Positions 1 through 6,899 of a DNA stretch of 8,486 nucleotides are shown here, in pieces (position 1 is the stretch's first letter; the number at the start of each line of letters is the position of its first letter). The position numbers were made by a program, and so were the translations under genes. The notes under the pieces are model-generated. The model did no database searches and was not told the DNA's origin. It saw nothing but the letters and a program-made list of their open reading frames with translations. Location: contig CAIYOB010000470.1 of the NCBI GenBank assembly GCA_903927685.1, positions 1 through 8,486 on the forward strand, written 5' to 3'. This DNA comes from an uncultured Planctomycetaceae bacterium (GTDB taxonomy: Bacteria; Planctomycetota; Planctomycetia; Pirellulales; Pirellulaceae).

Positions 1-2870
1 ACCAGGAACAGGTATCCGCCGTAGACCTGCGCGCCGTCCGGGAACAGCATCGTCGGCGGCTCCCCATCTTGCGACTCGGCGTAGCCCGCTCCCTCGGCAG
101 GGCTCCACAGAAACGGGCTGCCGGCGGCAACGGTAACGATGCTGTCGTCAAACGAGTTGGCAACACCGTGACCATACAGCTTGTCCCAGAGCAACCAGCA
201 TGTGTCGCGCGGCCAGCCTTGCGGCTCGTAGCGGAACGGCTGGCCGCAGCACGGATTCAGGGGCAGTTGCCTCAGGTACGGACCCACCAGGTCGTCGAGT
301 TTCTGCGGGAACTTGCCATGCTCGATTCGCCATGCCAGCAGGGCCAAGCGGATCCGCACGACTCGCCGGTACAGCTCCTGTTCCAGCACACAGTTGTTCA
401 GCCAAAACGTCCGTTGCAGCGACCAATAGCCGCTCAGATCCCAAGGGGTTGTGGCGGACCAGGATTCGAACTGCTGAAAGACTTGCCAGCAGGGCTCCGA
501 GCCAGGAATCGTCCCTCGATGCCGACGCATCGTCGGCTCGCCGCGGCGGATCGCTTCCTCCAACGCTTCGAGCCTGGGCAGCTGACGGCCGGCCACGAAA
601 GTCACCAACCTCCGGGCGCGGGCGGTCTCCCACGGCAGCAAGGCCAAAGTCAGCCGCTGCATCCTGAGGTCCCGGGGCTCGTAGGGCTCCAGTCGCCGGA
701 AATCGCCGTTCAACGGCTGAATCGCTTCGATGTAGGCGTCCTTGATGATCGACGTCGCCGACGGCGTGCCGCGGGCCAGGTCCTCCAAATCGCGAATGGC
801 CGCCTTGATCCGCTCCGGCGTCTGCTGGGGATGAGCCGCCCAGTGCGGCAACTGCTCGTAGACGCGGGCCTCGATGGCGTCGCCTTCCCGCCAACTGAAC
901 TCGGGGCTGCGGATCCGGTATTCGTTCGCAAGCCGCAAGGCGGCGACGTAGCGCGTCCAGGCTGCATCCAGTTGGCCGTCAGCCGTCCGCACGGTGGCGC
1001 TGGCTAACAGGAGTTCGTCCAACGCGGAGAAGTGCCCCTCGGGCGGATCCTCATAGCCGAAGCCGGGGAGGCTGGGCAACAAGGCGACGACTTGACCCTC
1101 CAAACGCCTCTGTCCATGCACGGGATCCCACATGCCGCAGGGCGGGCGGCGGCTGGCTTGCAGCAGCAAGGCGATGGTCGCTTCGTTGTCGGCCTCCCAG
1201 CGGCGCTGCTCGTCCAGCGTCGGCTCCGAAGATATCACTTGGCTCCAGGACGCGCCCGCGGTGGGCTCGGCGACTCTCTTCCCGGCCGAGAACTGGCGCG
1301 CGGCTTGGGCGTACAACTGCAGCGTCTCCTGCTGGTCGGCCGTCAGCGGCTGGAGGTACTCACCGACGTCGAATCCCGGCTCGACCCACGGGATTTCGAC
1401 CAGGCGAACCAGAATCACTGCCGCGACGAGCGTGGCAGCGGGAATGGCGAGTACCGAAGCCAGCCTCCGCCTCGCCCCCCAATCACCTCTTTCCAGCATC
1501 CAGTCCGGCGCGCGCCGCCAAGTGGCCACCAGCAGCACGGCGGGAATCGGCAGCACGGACCACCACCAGGAAATCCTGGCGGCGTGCATCAGGATGACCC
1601 AGAACGCGAGCACGCCGGCCGAGAACGCCGTCCCCACCACGGCCAACACGGGACTGCGGAAGAACAGCGAACACGCCTGGCCCGCGGCATACGCCAACAA
1701 CACGCAGCAGACAGCCCCGCCCGCAACCCGCGAATCCCATTCTGTCGGCGGCCAGCGCAACGTTCGCCCGGAGGCGAGTTGCGGGCACAAGGCCCAGAAG
1801 ATCAGTGCGGCCGCGAGCCCGAGAAACAGCGGCACCAAGCCCACGACTTGCCGGCTCAGCCACACCTGCCGCGGATCCACCCCATGCTCGACAAAGAACC
1901 GATACGCGTGCCGCCGCTGGTCGGCGAGGAACACGGTGACGCCCCAGAGCGCCGCGGCCGGGACCAGCCAGCCCAGCGGGACGGCATTCCACGTTTCGGA
2001 GTCGGCGGCCTGCGTTTCCAGCGCGGCCACGCACAGGTAGCCAAAGCCGATCGCCAGCAGCGTCCAACGCGAGTTCAACCAGTGCTGCCAGACCAGTCGC
2101 CAGAACCCGCCTTGCAGGCGTGTTTCCAGGGCCAGCCGAATTCGCCCGCGATGGATCAATTCGACGTCTTCCTCCCAGCTCGCATTGGCGTCGCCCGTCG
2201 CCGCGCTGTCGCGCAACCAACGACTGGCCAGCCAGAGATCGGCCGCACTGACCGCCGCGGCGATCGTGACGCGCCAGGGCATGATCGCCAGGTAGTGTCG
2301 AAGGCCCACATTGGAATAGTCGAAGCCGACGACGGCCGGACCTGCCACGTGGACGAACACCGACGGCACGAGCACGCCCAGCACGGCGGCGGTCAGCGGC
2401 CGATCCAGACGCAATGAAAAGAACAGGCTCCAGGCAAAGACCTCCCAAGCGGCCAGCAGTCCGCCGCCCCACAACTGGCCGCCGTCCCGCCAGGCGGGCA
2501 GGCGGCCGCCGGTCATCGCGATCGTCACGCTCCAGAGCAGGATCGCCAAGGCCAAGACGCTCGCCACGCCAAACCCGGCCTTGCCGACCAGCAGCGGACG
2601 CCACGCCAGCGGCAGTGCTTGCTGAAACTCGTACGTCCCGACCTCGCGTTCCGTGGCAAACAACGTTGCGCCGCATCCCAACGCGTAGACCGCGGCGGCT
2701 CCCATGGCGATCACAAACAAGACCTGCTCCGACACGTCCCCGCCAGCGACGGTCACGGCGAGCTGGTAACCGAACTGAATCAACAGGGTCAGCACGACCA
2801 TCGCCAGCCACAACGGCCGCTGCGTGCGATACTCTTTCCAGACGATACGCCATGCGCCTGCGGTGATCAT
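1..2870 (-). CDS. ABC-2-type permease with a very long C-terminal domain (3' end outside window)
   Basis: The minus-strand frame opens at ATG 2870 and stays open for 956 codons to the window edge, so the C-terminus is missing. A GAGG ribosome binding site lies 7 nt before the ATG. Residues 1-490 carry about 13 hydrophobic segments (roughly 21-40, 50-72, 98-119, 136-152, 160-177, 193-214, 268-284, 298-315, 341-361, 383-403, 408-428, 433-450, 471-490). The soluble stretch near 75-95 reads EREVGTYEFQQALPLAWRP, as in ABC-2 permeases, and 324-340 reads RFFVEHGVDPRQVWLSR. From about 492 the protein is soluble for at least 465 residues. Near 839-886 it has an HGKFP..LDDLV..YL..LPLNP..GQPFRY segment that I associate with planctomycete proteins of unknown function. 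It follows the ATPase in the same operon and should form the membrane channel of that transporter. Substrate is unknown, and so is the side of the membrane occupied by the tail. Confidence 0.85.
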   Translation of the reverse strand, partial: MITAGAWRIVWKEYRTQRPLWLAMVVLTLLIQFGYQLAVTVAGGDVSEQVLFVIAMGAAAVYALGCGATLFATEREVGTYEFQQALPLAWRPLLVGKAGFGVASVLALAILLWSVTIAMTGGRLPAWRDGGQLWGGGLLAAWEVFAWSLFFSLRLDRPLTAAVLGVLVPSVFVHVAGPAVVGFDYSNVGLRHYLAIMPWRVTIAAAVSAADLWLASRWLRDSAATGDANASWEEDVELIHRGRIRLALETRLQGGFWRLVWQHWLNSRWTLLAIGFGYLCVAALETQAADSETWNAVPLGWLVPAAALWGVTVFLADQRRHAYRFFVEHGVDPRQVWLSRQVVGLVPLFLGLAAALIFWALCPQLASGRTLRWPPTEWDSRVAGGAVCCVLLAYAAGQACSLFFRSPVLAVVGTAFSAGVLAFWVILMHAARISWWWSVLPIPAVLLVATWRRAPDWMLERGDWGARRRLASVLAIPAATLVAAVILVRLVEIPWVEPGFDVGEYLQPLTADQQETLQLYAQAARQFSAGKRVAEPTAGASWSQVISSEPTLDEQRRWEADNEATIALLLQASRRPPCGMWDPVHGQRRLEGQVVALLPSLPGFGYEDPPEGHFSALDELLLASATVRTADGQLDAAWTRYVAALRLANEYRIRSPEFSWREGDAIEARVYEQLPHWAAHPQQTPERIKAAIRDLEDLARGTPSATSIIKDAYIEAIQPLNGDFRRLEPYEPRDLRMQRLTLALLPWETARARRLVTFVAGRQLPRLEALEEAIRRGEPTMRRHRGTIPGSEPCWQVFQQFESWSATTPWDLSGYWSLQRTFWLNNCVLEQELYRRVVRIRLALLAWRIEHGKFPQKLDDLVGPYLRQLPLNPCCGQPFRYEPQGWPRDTCWLLWDKLYGHGVANSFDDSIVTVAAGSPFLWSPAEGAGYAESQDGEPPTMLFPDGAQVYGGYLFL

Positions 2871-2880
2871 GGGCGGGCCT

Positions 2881-3034
2881 CTGTCATTGGTCATTGGTGT
2901 GTGGGGGCGGTGTGGAAATCCGCTGTCTCCTTTCATCCGCTGTCGCCCCAGCATCCGACAGCGGATGAAAAGAGACAGCGGATCTGTCCGTGGCCAGTGG
3001 TCAATGGTCATTCGTCATTGGTCAGTGGGGGCGG
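2881..3034. repeat. Composite repeat element: heptad repeats flanking a long hairpin
   Basis: This fills most of the 144-bp spacer between ATPase and permease. Units of 7 bp close to TGGTCAT run in register at 2991-3025 (TGGCCAG, TGGTCAA, TGGTCAT, TCGTCAT, TGGTCAG) and more briefly at 2881-2901. Segments 2883-2910 and 3007-3034 are 28-bp direct repeats matching at 25 of 28 positions, both ending in GTGGGGGCGG. They bracket the hairpin at 2918-2983. The right copy reaches into the end of the ATPase gene and supplies its stop codon. Heptanucleotide tandem repeats are known from cyanobacteria and other slow-growing bacteria. The role here is unknown. Confidence 0.8.
2918..2983. repeat. 28-bp near-perfect inverted repeat (hairpin) in the operon spacer
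   Basis: Arms 2918-2945 and 2956-2983 are reverse complements with one mismatch, around a 10-nt loop. Each arm holds two copies of ATCCGCTGTC 17 nt apart (2918, 2935), or of its complement GACAGCGGAT (2957, 2974), so the 10-mer occurs four times in 66 bp. In mRNA this would be a very stable stem between the ATPase stop and the permease start. No U-run follows on the minus strand, so it is not a classical terminator. It may protect the upstream message or attenuate permease expression, which is inference. Confidence 0.85.
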
Positions 3035-3935
3035 CTCCTGCAGCTTGCTGGTGCGGCTCGCGTTGCATGTAGGCCACGAAGATCTCTTCCAGGGTCGGCA
3101 CGCGGACTTCCAGGCCTGACACGGCCGGATCACTGCCCAGCCGGCCGCTGGCCGCCGGATCCGGATTGCGGACCATGACCTGCCATTGGTGTGCCCGGTG
3201 CCGCCGCCCCAACACCTCGCCTCCCAACTCCGGCGGCGGCGTTTCATCCGGCAGGACGAACGTGAACTCACGGATCTGCCGCTTGAGTTGGTCCAGTCGA
3301 TCGACCAGCAGCAACTGGCCGCCGCGGAGGATCGCCACCAGATCCGCCACCCGCTCGACTTCGCCGATCTGGTGACTGGACAGAAACACGGTCTGCCCGC
3401 CGGCCGCCCGGTCGACCATGCTCTCCAGAAACTCGCGCCGCACGATCGCGTCCAGGCCCGAAGTCGGTTCGTCCAGGATCAGCAGCTCCGGGTCGTGCCC
3501 CAGGGCCAACGCCAGACCGACTTTGGCCCGCTGGCCCTTGGACAGGGACTTCAACTTCTGTGGCGGACGCAAGTGGAAGGAACGAATTGCGTCCCGGTAG
3601 CGAGTCAGGAAGCCATCCGGATAGAAGCCCGCGGTGAACCAGCCGATCTCGTCGACGGTCATCCAGTCGTACAACGTCGGGCGCTCGGAGACGTACCCGA
3701 TGCGGCGGCGGATCTCCAGAGCTTGCCTGCGGCTGGACAAGCCCAACACGGTCGCCTCGCCGGCATCCGGCTCGGTCAGTCCCAGCGCGATACGGATCGA
3801 CGTCGTCTTGCCGGCGCCGTTTTCGCCCAGCAACGCGAACACGACGCCGCGGGGCACGTCCAGCGAGACGCTGTCCAGGGCCGTCTGCGCGCCGTACCGT
3901 TTTGTCACTCCAAGCAGTTCCAACACGGAGTCCAT
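3015..3935 (-). CDS. ABC transporter ATP-binding protein
   Basis: This 306-residue ATPase should power the permease encoded next to it. Visible motifs are Walker A GENGAGKT (37-44), a signature motif LSKGQ (131-135, Lys in place of the first Gly), Walker B LLILDEP (151-157) with catalytic Glu156, and the switch histidine in SSHQ (His187). The usual Q-loop glutamine is Glu84 in YVSERPTLYDWMT, a substitution I have seen in related ATPases of this type. Residues after about 215 form a C-terminal extension as in ABC-2 exporters. ATG 3935 is chosen because AGGAGG lies 7 nt upstream. The frame stays open a further 46 codons, but that extension overlaps the regulator gene and has no ABC homology. 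The stop codon and last few residues (APTDQ) lie inside the heptad repeat. Confidence 0.96.
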   Translation of the reverse strand: MDSVLELLGVTKRYGAQTALDSVSLDVPRGVVFALLGENGAGKTTSIRIALGLTEPDAGEATVLGLSSRRQALEIRRRIGYVSERPTLYDWMTVDEIGWFTAGFYPDGFLTRYRDAIRSFHLRPPQKLKSLSKGQRAKVGLALALGHDPELLILDEPTSGLDAIVRREFLESMVDRAAGGQTVFLSSHQIGEVERVADLVAILRGGQLLLVDRLDQLKRQIREFTFVLPDETPPPELGGEVLGRRHRAHQWQVMVRNPDPAASGRLGSDPAVSGLEVRVPTLEEIFVAYMQREPHQQAAGAAPTDQ

Positions 3936-3942
3936 TTCTGAT

Positions 3943-3949
3943 CCTCCTA
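3943..3949 (-). promoter_or_regulatory. Ribosome binding site overlapping the GntR stop codon
   Basis: Read on the minus strand the sequence is TAGGAGG. TAG ends the GntR gene, and AGGAGG is a full-consensus Shine-Dalgarno for the ATPase, 7 nt before its ATG. Ribosomes ending the regulator finish on the start site of the ATPase, so the two proteins are probably translationally coupled. Confidence 0.85.
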
Positions 3950-4321
3950 CGAGCCCGACAATTCCACCTCGACCATCTTCCGAATCTCGCTGACCGCCAA
4001 CCCGCTCTGCCGCGCTTCGTGCAACACCTGATGCACGCGGGCTTGAATCATCTTGCCGCGTTCCTGCCGGCACCGCTTATCCGCCCCCGCCGCCACGGCC
4101 ATCCCTTGGCCCCGCACCGTTTCCAGCACGCTCTCCGTCTGCAACTGCAGGTACGCGCGGGCCACCGTGTTGGGATTGATCGCCAGCTCGCGGGCCAGCT
4201 CCCGCACCGACGGCACCAACTCGCCGACGCCGACCGCGCCGTTGGCCACCGCAAACTTCAACTGCCGCACAATCTGGTCGTAGATCGCTAAATCGTGCGC
4301 GGGGTCCACATGGACGAACAT
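3947..4321 (-). CDS. GntR-family transcriptional regulator, YtrA type
   Basis: This 124-residue DNA-binding repressor is the first gene of the ABC operon. Residues 11-78 form the GntR winged helix, with the helix-turn-helix around LVPSVRELARELAINPNTVA (35-54), followed by RAYLQLQ and the wing VRGQGMAV (69-76). Only about 45 residues follow, enough for a short helical dimerisation region but not a large ligand domain. That is the YtrA subfamily layout, usually found beside ABC transporter genes. ATG 4321 has AGGAG 8 nt upstream. It probably binds the palindrome just upstream and represses its own operon until an envelope-active compound or similar signal appears. The signal is not visible from sequence. 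Confidence 0.94.
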   Translation of the reverse strand: MFVHVDPAHDLAIYDQIVRQLKFAVANGAVGVGELVPSVRELARELAINPNTVARAYLQLQTESVLETVRGQGMAVAAGADKRCRQERGKMIQARVHQVLHEARQSGLAVSEIRKMVEVELSGS

Positions 4322-4332
4322 TCCGGTGTCTC

Positions 4333-4354
4333 CTGTACCAGGTATCTAATACAG
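4333..4354. promoter_or_regulatory. Probable GntR operator, 22-bp imperfect palindrome
   Basis: The half-sites CTGTA (4333-4337) and TACAG (4350-4354) are perfect complements. Across the full 22 bp, 16 positions match the reverse complement and the rest are all transition mismatches. The site overlaps the -10 of the operon promoter and touches the Shine-Dalgarno of the GntR gene, which suits autorepression by a dimer. Binding by this GntR is inferred from position and symmetry. Confidence 0.65.
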
Positions 4355-4379
4355 TAGACGAACGGCCGGAAAAAGTCAA
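4351..4379 (-). promoter_or_regulatory. Promoter of the GntR-ABC operon
   Basis: On the minus strand TTGACT (4379-4374) is followed after 17 nt by TACTGT (4356-4351). The -35 is close to consensus and the -10 is weak (3 of 6). Transcription would start near 4345, inside the palindrome, about 25 nt before the GntR start codon. Confidence 0.55.
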
Positions 4380-4407
4380 GCGGAGGGGAGAGGACTTTGG
4401 GTCCGGC

Positions 4408-5115
4408 TCAGCCGTAGCAGATGAACGCGTCCAGCCCGAGCCCCAGCAGGTAGTGCTGGCCCAGGCCGGCCAGCAGCGAGCGGTTTCGCAGGGCGAGGAC
4501 GCCCCACAGCAGGCCGCCGAGAATCGCGCCGAAGGACTCGGCGGCGGGACTGCCGATATGCAGCAGCGCCGAAGCTAGCGTCTGGACCAGGACTGCGTTG
4601 GGCGCGCCCAGCGACTCGCGGAGCCCGAACAGCAGGAAGCCGCGGAAGTAGAATTCCCAGCCGGCGTAGAACAGGCCGTACGTCACCGCGTGGACGGCAA
4701 ACATGGATGGCGACGCGCCCGCGTGCGGATTGATCGGGAACTTGGCCAGAAACGCCGGGTCGAGCGAAGCTTGATAGGCGGCCAGGAGAAACACGGGCGA
4801 GAACAGCGCCAGCGAATGCCAGGTTCGGCCGGGAATTCCCAGCTCCACGCCGTAGTCAAGCAGTCGCTCCCGAAACACGAACTTGACGACCGCGGCAGGG
4901 ACCACGCCCAACAAGACCAAGCAGCCCAGGAAATGCCCGATCGCGGCGGCCGCAGACGCGTCGTCCGTGAAATCGGCGAGCTGGCCGGCCAAGAACTGCG
5001 GCGCGCAAAAGTACTTCCACGCCAACAGCAGGAACGGTGAGCTGAGCAGAATCACCGTCGTTTTGCGCTGGGGTCCGCGAAAGGCGTCGAGCATGGGCTG
5101 CAGGAAAGTCCTCAT
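4408..5115 (-). CDS. CPBP-family intramembrane protein (putative Rce1-like protease)
   Basis: This is a 235-residue membrane protein with hydrophobic segments near 20-37, 59-80, 101-117, 138-152, 157-165, 174-186, 196-209 and 214-228. GWEFYFRGFLLFGL (152-165) matches the CPBP (ABI/Rce1) motif 1 region, with Glu154 and Arg158 in ExxxR. His186 and His221 sit where the later histidine motifs are expected. The family includes CAAX-prenyl proteases and bacterial proteins linked to bacteriocin immunity. The usual first glutamate of EExxxR is Trp153, and the residue expected to be Asn after the last histidine is Gly225, so catalysis is uncertain. ATG 5115 is preferred because GGGAG lies 8 nt upstream. 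An in-frame ATG at 5130 lacks a site. It lies 51 bp after the hypothetical gene on the same strand. Its target is unknown. Confidence 0.82.
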   Translation of the reverse strand: MRTFLQPMLDAFRGPQRKTTVILLSSPFLLLAWKYFCAPQFLAGQLADFTDDASAAAAIGHFLGCLVLLGVVPAAVVKFVFRERLLDYGVELGIPGRTWHSLALFSPVFLLAAYQASLDPAFLAKFPINPHAGASPSMFAVHAVTYGLFYAGWEFYFRGFLLFGLRESLGAPNAVLVQTLASALLHIGSPAAESFGAILGGLLWGVLALRNRSLLAGLGQHYLLGLGLDAFICYG

Positions 5116-5166
5116 GGCCGGAACTCCCATGACACATGGCAGACAGGGGCCGCGAACCGCGGGCGC

Positions 5167-5817
5167 TCATTGCTTGCGGCGGACCAGCGCGTCCAGTTGG
5201 GCCCGCACCCGGGCCAACTGCTGGTCGGTCGGATCGGGAGCGATATCCCGGAAGTAGCCGTCGTCGATCCCGAGCAGTTGTTTCAGCTCCCGGCCGCGCT
5301 CGGGGACGGCGTCGGCGAACAGATCCTCCATCTCCCAGTCGCGGTCCCACAAGATGCGGTCGGTTAGCGCCTCGATGACCAAGTCCCAGGCATCCAGATC
5401 TTCCGCGTCGTACGCGGGGTGTTCCATCGGCTCCGGACCCGCATTCGCCTCGCCGCAGGTCTTCACGATCAGCTGCCGCCAGTAGCGATGCGGCCTGCTG
5501 GTCCGCCGTTCGCCGTCGATTTCGTCGGCGACGCAGCTCCGCAACTGCTCGTACAGCACGCTGACCGTCGCTTCCCGGAGCGACGTCAATTCCGGCGCCG
5601 GCTGGTCGGGGCGCAGCAGCGCCTGTCCCACCTCGGCCAGCAGGGCCAGCTGTTGAGAGACGTCCAGGCGGTCAAACAGCGCCACGCCGCTGCCGAACGG
5701 CTCGTCCGGCGCTTGCCAAGTCACGCTGACCTGATAGTACACGTAACCCAGCAGTTGCCGGACCAGTTCCGCTTCGCAGCCCGCCAGCGTTCGTAGTCCG
5801 AGCGAAGTTCGCCACAT
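5167..5817 (-). CDS. Hypothetical protein, unrecognised family
   Basis: A protein of 216 residues that I do not recognise. It appears soluble, acidic and rich in Trp and Leu, with no clear signal peptide or membrane span. The last 80 residues are the most distinctive: DLDAWDLVIEALTDRILWDRD (141-161), WEMEDLFAD (161-169), then ELKQLLGIDDGYFRDIAP (177-194) and a final amphipathic helix. No catalytic motif is visible. The start is uncertain: ATG 5817 is used, but GTG 5856 would add 13 mostly hydrophobic residues, and neither has a good ribosome binding site. The frame is blocked upstream by a stop at 5883. It lies between the aldolase and CPBP genes on the same strand, so co-transcription is possible. 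Length and amino-acid composition support a real gene over its opposite-strand frames. Confidence 0.75.
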   Translation of the reverse strand: MWRTSLGLRTLAGCEAELVRQLLGYVYYQVSVTWQAPDEPFGSGVALFDRLDVSQQLALLAEVGQALLRPDQPAPELTSLREATVSVLYEQLRSCVADEIDGERRTSRPHRYWRQLIVKTCGEANAGPEPMEHPAYDAEDLDAWDLVIEALTDRILWDRDWEMEDLFADAVPERGRELKQLLGIDDGYFRDIAPDPTDQQLARVRAQLDALVRRKQ

Positions 5818-5885
5818 GGCGTACAGGATAAACACCGGCGCGGCGAATCGCAACACCTCGGGCGAGAAACAGCGTCCAGTTCAGT

Positions 5886-6683
5886 TCAATACCTGACCAA
5901 TTCGCTCCGGGGCGTATTCGGATGCAGGAACTCGAGCGCGGCTTCGGCCTGCAGGGTCATTAGCCGCAGGTCGCTGCCGACGGCCAGGAACTGCATCCCC
6001 TGCTCCGCCCGCCGCCGCGCCGTTTCAGGGTCCATGGTATGGATGCCTGTCGGGGTGCCCGTCTTGCGGCCCGCGGCGATCACGCTCTGGACCAGCGCTT
6101 CGTGCTGATCCGCGGTGGGGAACGTGCCGTTGGGGGCGCGCATCTGGAACCGCAGATCCACGGGGCCGATGAAGACCGCATCGCAGCCGGGCAGGCCGTA
6201 GATCGCTTCCGCGTTCGCTACGCCGAGCGGACTTTCCGTCTGCAGCACGACCAGAATCTGCTCGTTGGCCGCGGCGAAATAGTCGTCGGACGAAGCGGCG
6301 AAATTCAGGGCGGCCAAGCCGCCGCCCGCGCTGCGATTGCCCTGCGGCGGGTACTTGGCGGCGGCGATCGCCGCCCGCGCTTGTTCGACGGTGTCCACCA
6401 TCGGCACGACGATCCCCATGGCCCCGGCATCCAGGACGCGTTTGATCCACGTGTGACTGCCTTCCGGCACACGGACCAGGGGCACGCCGCCGGCATCGGC
6501 CACCGCGCCGAAAATCGCCGCCGCCTGGTCCATGTCGAGCGGCGAATGCTCCAGGTCCAGCGTCAGCCAGTCCCAGCCCATCCGCGCCAGGACGCGGGCC
6601 GCGTACAGGTTGCCCAGCGAGAGCCATGTGCCGAACGTCGGCTCGCCACGCTGCAGTTTTTCTTTGACCGGATTCGTTTTCAT
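5886..6683 (-). CDS. HpcH/HpaI-family class II aldolase
   Basis: A 265-residue TIM-barrel enzyme expected to cleave or form 2-keto-3-deoxy or 4-hydroxy-2-oxo acids, yielding pyruvate and an aldehyde, with a divalent metal. In HpaI the catalytic histidine is 45, the pyruvate-binding arginine 70, and the metal ligands Glu149 and Asp175. Here the same pattern appears shifted by one: His46 (DLEHSP), Arg71 (LVRVP), Glu150 (QTESPLG) and Asp176 (FIGPVDL). PMVDTVEQA (94-102) and the glycine-rich PPQGNRSAGGG (112-122) also fit. Length is normal for the family. The substrate could be 4-hydroxy-2-oxoheptanedioate, 2-dehydro-3-deoxyglucarate or rhamnonate-type acids. No catabolic genes are next to it to decide. 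ATG 6683 has only a weak AAGAG upstream. Confidence 0.93.
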   Translation of the reverse strand: MKTNPVKEKLQRGEPTFGTWLSLGNLYAARVLARMGWDWLTLDLEHSPLDMDQAAAIFGAVADAGGVPLVRVPEGSHTWIKRVLDAGAMGIVVPMVDTVEQARAAIAAAKYPPQGNRSAGGGLAALNFAASSDDYFAAANEQILVVLQTESPLGVANAEAIYGLPGCDAVFIGPVDLRFQMRAPNGTFPTADQHEALVQSVIAAGRKTGTPTGIHTMDPETARRRAEQGMQFLAVGSDLRLMTLQAEAALEFLHPNTPRSELVRY

Positions 6684-6740
6684 TTCTCTTGGGAACGCCT
6701 GCCCCGGAACGGATCGCTGGCCGATTGCCGCGGAGCGATT

Positions 6741-6770
6741 ATCTTACGGCGCTGCGGAGCAGATTGGCAA
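6741..6770 (-). promoter_or_regulatory. Possible promoter of the aldolase gene
   Basis: On the minus strand TTGCCA (6770-6765) is followed after 18 nt by TAAGAT (6746-6741). The match is 5 of 6 and 4 of 6 to sigma-70 consensus, about 58 nt before the aldolase start codon. It is the best candidate in this spacer but is not supported by other evidence. Confidence 0.4.
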
Positions 6771-6864
6771 GCCGGCGAGCGGCAATTGGCGGCCCCGGGG
6801 CGGGCCCGGAATGTCGCACACCGGCACTTGAAAAAAGAAAACCGAAAAGTCGCGCTAACCTTGC

Positions 6865-6892
6865 TTGACAATTCATGAACACTCCTCACAAT
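6865..6892 (+). promoter_or_regulatory. Promoter for the structured RNA and/or folK
   Basis: A consensus -35 TTGACA (6865-6870) is followed after 16 nt by CACAAT (6887-6892, 4 of 6). The predicted start near 6899 falls just before the closing stem of the structured segment, so position and structure support each other. The rest of the divergent spacer from 6771 to 6864 holds only short GC-rich palindromes (for example CCCCGGGG at 6793-6800) and an A-rich run. Confidence 0.6.
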
Positions 6893-6899
6893 GTGCGAC

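Noticed and set aside
1032..2417. Long plus-strand open frame (and shorter ones at 69-1007) opposite the permease
   Set aside because: The translation is rich in Arg, Gln, Pro and Gly with no domain, and it lies antisense to a membrane protein frame with clear hydrophobic periodicity. It is a product of high GC.
1483..2853. 456-codon minus-strand frame starting at 2853
   Set aside because: Its translation is Arg/Gly-rich and out of frame with the permease, whose own frame covers the same bases with proper membrane segments.
2918..2983. Intrinsic terminator between ATPase and permease
   Set aside because: The stem is strong, but no U-run follows on the minus strand and the permease continues the operon.
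2991..3025. CRISPR array
   Set aside because: The units are contiguous 7-bp repeats with no spacers and no cas genes nearby.
3936..4073. Earlier ATPase start giving a 352-residue protein
   Set aside because: The extra residues overlap the GntR gene and have no ABC character, while ATG 3935 has a perfect AGGAGG.
4380..4407. Terminator after the CPBP gene
   Set aside because: Only a weak GGAC/GTCC stem is present and no T-run follows it.
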